From Gammaproteobacteria bacterium (GTDB lineage: Bacteria; Pseudomonadota; Gammaproteobacteria; Pseudomonadales; Pseudohongiellaceae), in NCBI GenBank assembly GCA_007571115.1, contig RKSA01000102.1, positions 1 to 13,147 of the forward strand: a DNA stretch of 13,147 bases, given 5' to 3'. The translations under genes were made by a program, and so were the position numbers. This document shows positions 7,532 through 13,147 of the stretch, piece after piece. The number at the start of each line of letters is the position of its first letter. Position 1 is the stretch's first letter. The notes beneath the pieces were generated by a model that worked only from the letters and a program-made list of their open reading frames with translations, made no database searches and was not told where the DNA came from.

Positions 7532-7601
7532 AAAAGAGAGTACCACATCCGGCACGAATTGGCTCATCGCGCAGCAAGCCGCACAGGAAACTGCACAATA
7601 A

Positions 7602-7630
7602 ATCATAAACAAGAACGATTCGTGTTTACA
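7602..7630 (-). promoter_or_regulatory. Candidate leftward promoter for the AI-2E/alaS block
   Basis: On the minus strand TATGAT (7607-7602) matches a -10 box at five of six bases. TGTAAA (7630-7625), 17 nt upstream, is a poor -35. It lies about 150 nt before the AI-2E ATG and overlaps the inverted repeat at 7606-7628. Low confidence. Confidence 0.3.
7606..7628. promoter_or_regulatory. 23-bp imperfect inverted repeat, operator-like
   Basis: TAAACAAGAAC and ATTCGTGTTTA form arms around a central G and match at 9 of 11 positions. The right arm overlaps the candidate -35 of the receptor promoter. GATTCGTGT from this element (7617-7625) recurs at 7635-7643, 18 bp on. This layout suits a dimeric repressor or activator. 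It does not resemble the classical Fur box well, and the regulator is unknown. Confidence 0.5.
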
Positions 7631-7653
7631 TCAAGATTCGTGTATGCCAAAAT
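7625..7653 (+). promoter_or_regulatory. Candidate promoter of the TonB-dependent receptor
   Basis: TTTACA (7625-7630) is a five-of-six -35 match, followed by a 17-nt spacer and CAAAAT (7648-7653), a four-of-six -10 match. It would give a leader of about 90 nt. Its -35 lies inside the inverted repeat at 7606-7628. Confidence 0.45.
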
Positions 7654-7711
7654 TCGCGGCCGGGACGAACCATGCCAGGCATCGCAACCAGAAATCGTGG
7701 CCAGCATCCCG

Positions 7712-7733
7712 CCAAACCAAACCAAACCAAACC
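7712..7733 (+). repeat. Tandem CCAAA repeat (4.4 units) in the receptor leader
   Basis: Four perfect CCAAA units plus CC lie directly before the receptor's ribosome binding site AGGAG (7737-7741), separated by 3 nt. Short tandem repeats here can change length by slippage and alter translation. Whether this one varies is unknown. Confidence 0.75.
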
Positions 7734-7748
7734 TTCAGGAGCAACGAA

Positions 7749-9872
7749 ATGAACGCAACCACGCGAATCGCGCTGGGCATCCTGCTTGTGCCATGGGCAA
7801 CGCCCCTGCCCAGCCATGCAGCGCAAGAGCAACTCGAAGAAATTGTCGTCGTCGGCAAATATCTGTACAACGACCAGGTGAACGCGCTGCGAACGCCGAC
7901 GCCGATCATCGATGTGCCCCAGAGCCTTTCCATCATCACCGCCGAGCAGATCGCGATGCAGGGCTTTGCGAGCGTTGCCGACATCATCGACTACACGCCG
8001 GGCGTGAGCAATTCCCAGGGCGAAGGCCACCGCGACGCGATCGTGTTTCGCGGCGTGCGCTCGACGGCGGACTTCTTCATCGATGGCGTCCGCGATGACG
8101 TGCAGTACTACCGCCCGCTGTACAATCTCGAGCAAGTCGAGATCCTGCGCGGCCCGAATGCCCTGCTGTTCGGTCGCGGCGGAACGGGAGGAATCCTCAA
8201 CCGCGTGACGAAAAAAGCCGTGATCGGCGAAGATTTCACGAACTACCGGATCGATGCGGGAACCTTCGGCGACTACAGCCTGCAAATCGATAGCAATTCC
8301 TCCCCCGACTCTTCTTCTTTCGGCCGAAATTCGGCCTTTCGCCTCAACGCATTCTACGAAAGCCTGGAAAACCATCGCGATTTCTACCACGGCGAGCGCC
8401 TTGGCGTGAATCCGGTGGCGAAGTTCGAGCTGGGGCCTGACACGACCCTCGATCTCTCCTACGAATACATCGATCACGAACGCTTCATCGACCGCGGCAT
8501 TCCGACAGGCGCCGACGGGCGGCCCGTCGAACGCTTTCGGGACATCGTCTTTGCCGACCCGCAGCTCAACACCACCAGCATCCGCGCGCATCTGCTTCGC
8601 GGTGGCCTCCAGCATGACCTCGCGGCAAACCTGAAAGCCAACCTGAACGCCTTTCTTGGCGATTATGACAAGTTCTACCAGAATTTCTACGTATCGGGCT
8701 ACGACCAGCTCGCAAGGCCGAACCAGGTGACCCTCGATGGCTATGTCGACAAGACCCGGCGGGAAAACCTGATCCTGTCCGGAAATCTTGTCGGCGAGTT
8801 TGCCGCTGGAGACACCAGGCACACGATCGTGACAGGTGCCGAATATATCGACACCGCATCGGACCAGGATCGTTTCAACTCCTTCTGGAACACGACCTCG
8901 GACGACAACGAGACATTCGCGGTCTCGCGCCCCCTCGATCTGCTGTCGGGCAGCGGCAGCAACGCATCGGGAATGGCGACGAGCAACAGCTTCACGGCGG
9001 ACCTCAATGACGACACCCGGGTCGGAATCCAGGTGTTTTCCGCCTACATCCAGGACGAGATCGAGATTTCAGACAGGCTCGACGTGATCGTCGGCGCGCG
9101 CTTCGACAGCTTTGCCATCGATGTTCTCAATGTTCCGGCAGGCGAGACGAGAACGCGCGAGGACCGGGAAATCTCGCCGCGTTTCGGCGTGATCTTCAAG
9201 CCCCGGGAGGAAATCTCGCTGTATGCAAGCCATAGCGAATCGTTCCTGCCACGCAGCGGCGAGCAGTTCGCCAACATCAACGGCAGCAACAACCAGTTGG
9301 ACCCCAACGTCTTCACCAACCTGGAAGCGGGGCTGAAATGGGACTTCGGCGAGGAGCTGAGCTTTACTGCGGCGGTGTTCGAGATCGGGAAAAGCTCGCC
9401 CCAGGTTGCCGACAACGACCCGTCGACCCTCGACGTGATCGATTCGCAAATCACCGGCTTCGAGGCGCAACTGCAAGGCCTCGTCAGCGAGAGCTGGTTT
9501 GTCTCGGCGGGCTACAGCCACCTCGATGGCGAGCAGGTGAACCGTTCCGGCGCGACGGGCCTGCGGCCCCGCGAGCTTCCCGAAAACATGCTCTCGCTGT
9601 TCAACGACTTCCGGCTCAGCGAGCGCTTCGGCCTGGGCATCGGCCTGACGTACCAAGGCGAAAGCTTCATTAACAACGGCAACAGCGCAATCCTGCCGAG
9701 CTACACGCGAATCGACCTGAGCGCCTGGTACGATGTTTCCGAGCGGCTGCGCTTGCAAGTCCACGTCGACAACCTCGCCGACACGCTGTACTTCCCGCAC
9801 TCGCACAGCACGCACCAGGCAAGCGTCGGGGCGCCGCTCAATGCGCGGCTCTCGATCACTGGCCGCATTTGA
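7749..9872 (+). CDS. TonB-dependent siderophore receptor (Fiu-like / catecholate type)
   Basis: This 707-residue outer-membrane receptor imports a ferric siderophore or similar ligand using energy from TonB-ExbB-ExbD. A signal peptide (residues 1-25, likely cut after SHAA) precedes a TonB box EEIVVVG (30-36). The plug domain (about 45-155) contains VPQSLSIIT, FRGVRSTADFFIDGVRDD (100-117) and VEILRGPNALLFGRG (130-144), the pattern of the catecholate-siderophore subfamily. The rest is a 22-strand-type beta-barrel. The ATG at 7749 is chosen because AGGAG lies 7 nt upstream and the signal peptide starts there; the upstream ATG at 7644 adds only an unlikely polar leader. The last residue is Ile, not the usual Phe. 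The gene is transcribed divergently from the AI-2E/alaS block with no siderophore synthesis gene nearby, so use of foreign siderophores is plausible. Receptor class is certain; ligand class is tentative. Confidence 0.93.
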   Translation: MNATTRIALGILLVPWATPLPSHAAQEQLEEIVVVGKYLYNDQVNALRTPTPIIDVPQSLSIITAEQIAMQGFASVADIIDYTPGVSNSQGEGHRDAIVFRGVRSTADFFIDGVRDDVQYYRPLYNLEQVEILRGPNALLFGRGGTGGILNRVTKKAVIGEDFTNYRIDAGTFGDYSLQIDSNSSPDSSSFGRNSAFRLNAFYESLENHRDFYHGERLGVNPVAKFELGPDTTLDLSYEYIDHERFIDRGIPTGADGRPVERFRDIVFADPQLNTTSIRAHLLRGGLQHDLAANLKANLNAFLGDYDKFYQNFYVSGYDQLARPNQVTLDGYVDKTRRENLILSGNLVGEFAAGDTRHTIVTGAEYIDTASDQDRFNSFWNTTSDDNETFAVSRPLDLLSGSGSNASGMATSNSFTADLNDDTRVGIQVFSAYIQDEIEISDRLDVIVGARFDSFAIDVLNVPAGETRTREDREISPRFGVIFKPREEISLYASHSESFLPRSGEQFANINGSNNQLDPNVFTNLEAGLKWDFGEELSFTAAVFEIGKSSPQVADNDPSTLDVIDSQITGFEAQLQGLVSESWFVSAGYSHLDGEQVNRSGATGLRPRELPENMLSLFNDFRLSERFGLGIGLTYQGESFINNGNSAILPSYTRIDLSAWYDVSERLRLQVHVDNLADTLYFPHSHSTHQASVGAPLNARLSITGRI

Positions 9873-9900
9873 GGCGAGCGCGCTGCATCGGCCGGCGTGA

Positions 9901-9956
9901 GCGGTGCGCAACTGCGCACCGCAAGCCATCGGCGCCGGGAACGCGGAAGTTCCCGG
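9901..9956 (+). terminator. Two perfect hairpins after the receptor gene (possible terminator)
   Basis: GCGGTGCGC-AACT-GCGCACCGC (9901-9922) is a perfect 9-bp stem. CCGGGAAC-GCGGAA-GTTCCCGG (9935-9956) is a perfect 8-bp stem. They start 28 nt after the receptor stop. Neither is followed by a U-run, so they may instead stabilise the 3' end or assist factor-dependent termination. Confidence 0.4.
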
Positions 9957-9996
9957 AGTCAGCTCCCCGATTCATTCTGCTAGACTTCGACCTTGA

Positions 9997-10023
9997 CGCA
10001 TCCGGGCAGTGCGCCCGGATGCG
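9997..10023. repeat. Perfect 11-bp stem palindrome upstream of the PP2C gene
   Basis: CGCATCCGGGC and GCCCGGATGCG surround a 5-nt centre (AGTGC), ending 62 bp before the phosphatase ATG. It could be an RNA hairpin in the leader or a DNA-binding site. No flanking U-run is present on either strand. Confidence 0.6.
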
Positions 10024-10027
10024 CGGC

Positions 10028-10057
10028 GCAACGAAGCAAGGCAACGAGAAACGTTGC
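10028..10057 (+). repeat. GCAACG direct repeat with pairing partner CGTTGC in the PP2C leader
   Basis: GCAACG occurs at 10028-10033 and 10041-10046. CGTTGC at 10052-10057 can pair with either copy; the nearer one gives a 6-bp stem with a 5-nt loop, followed by AAAAA. It lies 28 nt before the phosphatase ATG. Alternative pairing is possible but unproven. Confidence 0.45.
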
Positions 10058-10085
10058 AAAAAGAGGCAATGATCGGAGTGGAGTC

Positions 10086-10847
10086 ATGGCAGCAGAAGCA
10101 TTCCAGGTGCGCATCGCCGGCAATACCGATACCGGCGTGCTGCGCTCGCATAACGAAGATTTCATCGGTTTTGACGAGGCCGCCTCGCTTGCGGTGCTCG
10201 CCGACGGCCTCGGCGGGCGCGCCTCTGGCGAAATCGCCTCGTGCATGGCGGTTACCTCGATCCTCACCGAGCTGCGGCCCGACCGGCCGCCGAGCAGCGC
10301 CGATGCCGGAGTCTTCGAGCAGATGATCGGCGCGATTCACGCCGCCAACAAGAGGATTTTCCTCGCCGCCAAGGCGAACAAGAACCATCAGAGCATGAGC
10401 ACGACGCTGATTTCGGCCCGGGTCGAAGGCCGGAAGCTGCTCGCTGGCTGCGTCGGCGACTCGAGGCTCTACCTGCTGCGCAACAAGCAGCTCGAGCAGC
10501 TCTCGTCAGACCATACCCTGGCGAACGACATGAAGGCCCGGGGAGCGAAATCGGCCGGAGGCTTCTCGCTTTCCAACATCGACCACATTCTGACCAAGGC
10601 CCTCGGCATCCACGATAGCGTCGAAGTCGACCGCATCGAATGCCAACTCGCCGAAGGCGACCTGATACTGCTTTGCTCGGACGGCCTCTGGGACATGGTC
10701 GCCGACTGGCAGCTCAAGGACATTCTCAACGACCACGGCGCCGACATCGAAAAAAGCATCGCCAAGCTGATCGACTATGCCAACCGCAACGGCGGCAAGG
10801 ACAATATCTCGGCGATCCTCATGCATGTCGCCGCAGCGAGCGCGTAA
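10086..10847 (+). CDS. PP2C-family serine/threonine protein phosphatase
   Basis: This 253-residue cytoplasmic metal-dependent phosphatase (Stp/PppA type) removes phosphate from Ser/Thr of proteins. The conserved PP2C motifs appear in order: SHNEDF with E24 and D25, LADGLGG with D40, the MSTTL segment at 104-108 (usually MGTT), VGDSRLYLL with D125, SDHT (141-144), LCSDGLWD with D199, and GGKDNIS with D239. The metal-binding aspartates are all present and no membrane or sensor domain is attached. The ATG at 10086 is chosen for GGAG (10075-10078) 7 nt upstream; a TTG at 9993 would start inside the palindrome. No partner Ser/Thr kinase or FHA protein lies within the window. The gene ends 20 bp from the convergent reductase gene. 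Identification is secure; targets are unknown. Confidence 0.93.
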   Translation: MAAEAFQVRIAGNTDTGVLRSHNEDFIGFDEAASLAVLADGLGGRASGEIASCMAVTSILTELRPDRPPSSADAGVFEQMIGAIHAANKRIFLAAKANKNHQSMSTTLISARVEGRKLLAGCVGDSRLYLLRNKQLEQLSSDHTLANDMKARGAKSAGGFSLSNIDHILTKALGIHDSVEVDRIECQLAEGDLILLCSDGLWDMVADWQLKDILNDHGADIEKSIAKLIDYANRNGGKDNISAILMHVAAASA

Positions 10848-10867
10848 GCGAACCATGCCCTGGCAGC

Positions 10868-13147
10868 TCAAATCTCGCTGAAAGCGTTCTCGAGCAGCGT
10901 CGGCGTGAGTATCTGCGGAAGAATCACCGGCTCGCTAGCGGGATCCCCGGGATAAAGCACGTACAGCGGCACCGAAGGCCGGCGAAACTCATCGAGCACG
11001 GCGGTGATTTCCGGGTCTTCGTTGGTCCAGTCGCCTTTCATGTAGACGATATCGTTTGCCGCCATCGACTCGCGGACTCGCTCGGTGCTGAGCGTGCTTT
11101 GCTCGTTGACCAGGCAGGTGATGCACCAGTCCGCAGTCATGTTGACGAATACAGGAGTTCCGGCGGTGCGCAATTCGGCGAGTCGCGCGCTGCTGAAGGC
11201 TTCGTGATCGGCGTCCTGCGCTTCGGCCGGCTCACCGTCGGCCTGAGCCATCGTCTGCAGGAACGGCGTTTGCAGCAAATAGCCAGCCAGCGCCAGGGTG
11301 AGGATTGCCGGCGCAAGCTTGACGATACGCATGAGCGGCCCCGCAGCATGGCTGCGTTGATAGAGCCAGGCCGAAAACGCCAGCAGGATGCACACGCCGA
11401 GCACCAGCGACATTCCGAGCACGCCGACCTGGTTGCCGAGCACCCAGAGGAAGAAGGCCGCCGAAGCGTACAGCGGGAAGGCCATGAACTGCTTGAAAGT
11501 GTTCATCCAGGCGCCGGGGCGGGGCAGGAAGCGGGTCAGGGCAGGAAGCCACGAAAGCACGAGGATCGGCAAGGCCATGCCAAAACCGAGCGACAGAAAC
11601 ACGAGCATCGCCACGAGCCAGGGCTGGGTCAGGGCGAAACCGAGCGCGGGCCCCATGAATGGCGCGGTGCACGGAGTCGCGACGATGGTCGCGAGCACTC
11701 CGGTGAAAAACGATCCCTTGTAGCCCGCTTGCGTCGTGAGGCTATTGCCGACTCCCATGAAGCCGGTGCCGATTTCGAACACCCCGGAAAGGCTCAGGCC
11801 CAGGGCGAAAAACAGGTAGACGATGAAGGCGAGAAACCACGGCTGCTGGAACTGGAACGCCCAGCCCACCTGCTCGCCGGCAGCGCGCAAGACGATCAGC
11901 AGCGAGGCGAGCAGGACGAAGGAGACGAGGATTCCCGCAGTGTAGGCGAGCCCCTCGTTGCGCTGCCGCCGCGCCGTGGCGCCGGCTGCGGTGACGAAAC
12001 TCAGGGCCTTCAGCGACAGCACCGGAAACACGCAGGGCATGAGGTTGAGAATCATGCCGCCGAGCATGGCGGCGAGCATGTACAGCGGCAGGCTGCCGAG
12101 ATCCAGGCCGCCAGCGGCACCGAGATTGGCCGCCAGTGGTGTCAGCGCCGCAGCGTCGGCGATGCTCGCGGGGCTGGCGAAATCGTAGGCGCTGCGTTCG
12201 CCGGCGAGGTTCTCGAGCACCAGGGTGCCGACGACCGATTCGAGGTCATCGCTCATGCGGCGCGGCTGCTGGTGAGTGATCTGCAAGAGGCTGCCTTGCA
12301 TGGAAACGTCGCGCAGTGGCCCGGGCTTGATGACGCGGCGCTGTTCGGGAAAGAACCAGGCGTCGGCAAGCTCTCCCCAAGGCAGGTCTTGGGACTCGAA
12401 GCCGACGCTGACGCGCTCGCCGGCGACCGCGAGGAAGGACTCGATGCCGTGGTCGGCCACTGGCAGACGCTCCCGCGCTCTCGCGAAGCGCTCGGCCTGG
12501 CCCGGATCGGTCTGCAAGGTCTCGCCGACGGGCAGGCTGAGCTCGAGCCGCTGCTCGCCGGGAATGCAGATCAGCTCGCAGACGTTCCAGTACGCCAGGG
12601 CCGAGAGCTGCACCGCCTCGCCGGCAAAATCGGCAGGGATCGTCACGGCGATGGGGTGCAATACCTCTTCCTCGTAGCCGAAATTGACGAGTTCGGTAGC
12701 GCCGAAAGGCAGCCAGTATGGCGCGGGAAACAGCAGCTCGCCAAAGCGCGTTCCTTGCGGTGCGCGCCATTCGCCGACGCTGGTAGGCTCGCCGCTGTCG
12801 CCTCCCATCTTCCAGTAGGTATGCCAATGCTCGGCGGGGTCGAGGCGCAGGCCGAGCCAGACGGTCTCTCCGGGGACGATGTTCGCGGTTTCGGCGATCA
12901 GCTCGACTTCGATGGAGTGGTCCCAGGCGACCGAAGTCCGGCTGGCGCGCAGATCGTAGCCGTGTCGCGTGCCGTCCTCGTCGACCCAGGCGAGCAGGCC
13001 GTCGAGTTCGGTCATGTCGAAGGGGTAGCGGCGATGCTGCTCGGTGGAGATTTGCAGGCGCGAGTCCTCGCGCATCACGTCGCGCCAGGGCGCGTATTGC
13101 ATGACTCGCTTGCGCGTCGGGAAAAACCACGCTTCGTCGAGCTCGGC
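10868..13147 (-). CDS. DsbD/ScsB-family thiol:disulfide interchange protein (5' end outside window)
   Basis: This inner-membrane protein passes electrons from cytoplasmic thioredoxin to periplasmic disulfides. The visible part has 759 residues, and the frame stays open to the right edge with no clear start. In order it holds a beta-rich segment (1-66), a DsbD-alpha-like periplasmic domain with a Cys pair in VCELIC (C190, C194), and a second copy of the beta-rich segment (258-323). A multi-span DsbD membrane block follows with its paired cysteines in NLMPCVFPVLSLK (C372) and ATPCTAPFMGP (C493), then a C-terminal thioredoxin-like domain with WCITC (C675, C678). All six redox cysteines are kept. 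An ATG at 13102 exists, but the coding sequence before it is homologous to the internal copy, so it is not the true start. Likely roles are disulfide isomerisation, cytochrome c maturation or metal tolerance; which one is not shown. Confidence 0.93.
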   Translation of the reverse strand, partial: AELDEAWFFPTRKRVMQYAPWRDVMREDSRLQISTEQHRRYPFDMTELDGLLAWVDEDGTRHGYDLRASRTSVAWDHSIEVELIAETANIVPGETVWLGLRLDPAEHWHTYWKMGGDSGEPTSVGEWRAPQGTRFGELLFPAPYWLPFGATELVNFGYEEEVLHPIAVTIPADFAGEAVQLSALAYWNVCELICIPGEQRLELSLPVGETLQTDPGQAERFARARERLPVADHGIESFLAVAGERVSVGFESQDLPWGELADAWFFPEQRRVIKPGPLRDVSMQGSLLQITHQQPRRMSDDLESVVGTLVLENLAGERSAYDFASPASIADAAALTPLAANLGAAGGLDLGSLPLYMLAAMLGGMILNLMPCVFPVLSLKALSFVTAAGATARRQRNEGLAYTAGILVSFVLLASLLIVLRAAGEQVGWAFQFQQPWFLAFIVYLFFALGLSLSGVFEIGTGFMGVGNSLTTQAGYKGSFFTGVLATIVATPCTAPFMGPALGFALTQPWLVAMLVFLSLGFGMALPILVLSWLPALTRFLPRPGAWMNTFKQFMAFPLYASAAFFLWVLGNQVGVLGMSLVLGVCILLAFSAWLYQRSHAAGPLMRIVKLAPAILTLALAGYLLQTPFLQTMAQADGEPAEAQDADHEAFSSARLAELRTAGTPVFVNMTADWCITCLVNEQSTLSTERVRESMAANDIVYMKGDWTNEDPEITAVLDEFRRPSVPLYVLYPGDPASEPVILPQILTPTLLENAFSEI

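Noticed and set aside
7450..7548. N-terminal extension of the AI-2E protein starting MWYSLFVMDHARHG
   Set aside because: It is encoded by the repeat region, has no ribosome binding site and precedes a natural start that opens directly into the first membrane segment.
7590..7645. Classical Fur box before the siderophore receptor
   Set aside because: The AT-rich stretch and inverted repeat do not fit GATAAT-type hexamers well enough.
7626..8822. Minus-strand open frame opposite the TonB receptor
   Set aside because: The plus strand encodes a clear receptor with ribosome binding site and signal peptide; the antisense frame has no domain pattern.
10848..10867. Shared terminator between the convergent PP2C and DsbD-like genes
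   Set aside because: The 20-bp gap holds only a 4-bp TGCC/GGCA stem, too weak to call.
1..13147. CRISPR arrays, insertion sequences, integrases, toxin-antitoxin or defence genes
   Set aside because: No regularly spaced repeats, transposase motifs or such proteins were found on either strand.

Overview
The window is GC-rich, densely coded chromosomal DNA. It most likely comes from a gammaproteobacterium: the run alaS-lysC-csrA, the CsrA sequence and the 871-residue AlaRS all fit. The exact lineage cannot be fixed from sequence alone. It holds eight protein-coding genes plus regulatory DNA. I see no tRNA, rRNA, CRISPR array, insertion sequence or phage gene, and most of the content is housekeeping.

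Left block, minus strand (7449 down to 1). The order of transcription is an AI-2E/PerM-type membrane protein, alaS (alanyl-tRNA synthetase), lysC (aspartokinase), csrA (global RNA-binding regulator), then an ABC-2 type ATPase and its DUF3526-type permease, which runs off the left edge. Spacing is tight: 38 nt, a 1-nt TGATG overlap, 133 nt with a GGA-rich csrA leader, 76 nt, and 7 nt. lysC contains a strong internal ribosome binding site and ATG that would produce a separate regulatory (beta) subunit, as in other alpha/beta aspartokinases.

Divergent intergenic region (7450-7748). It separates the alaS block from a plus-strand TonB-dependent receptor of the siderophore type. It holds a 23-bp imperfect inverted repeat that overlaps a candidate -35 box, a tandem CCAAA repeat just before the receptor's ribosome binding site, and a repeat/palindrome cluster near the AI-2E gene.

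Right block. The receptor gene (7749-9872, plus) is followed by 213 bp with four perfect hairpins, then a PP2C-type Ser/Thr phosphatase (10086-10847, plus). That gene converges, with a 20-bp gap, on a large minus-strand DsbD/ScsB-family membrane thiol-disulfide reductase, which is open at its 5' end at the right edge. The reductase carries a duplicated roughly 66-residue beta-rich segment, about 41% identical by hand alignment.

Together the genes cover translation, lysine/threonine-family amino acid synthesis, post-transcriptional control, envelope transport, outer-membrane iron uptake and periplasmic redox. Nothing here is clearly a new system. The best leads are the internal lysC start, the csrA leader, the operator-like repeat before the receptor, the intergenic hairpins, and the duplication in the DsbD-like protein.
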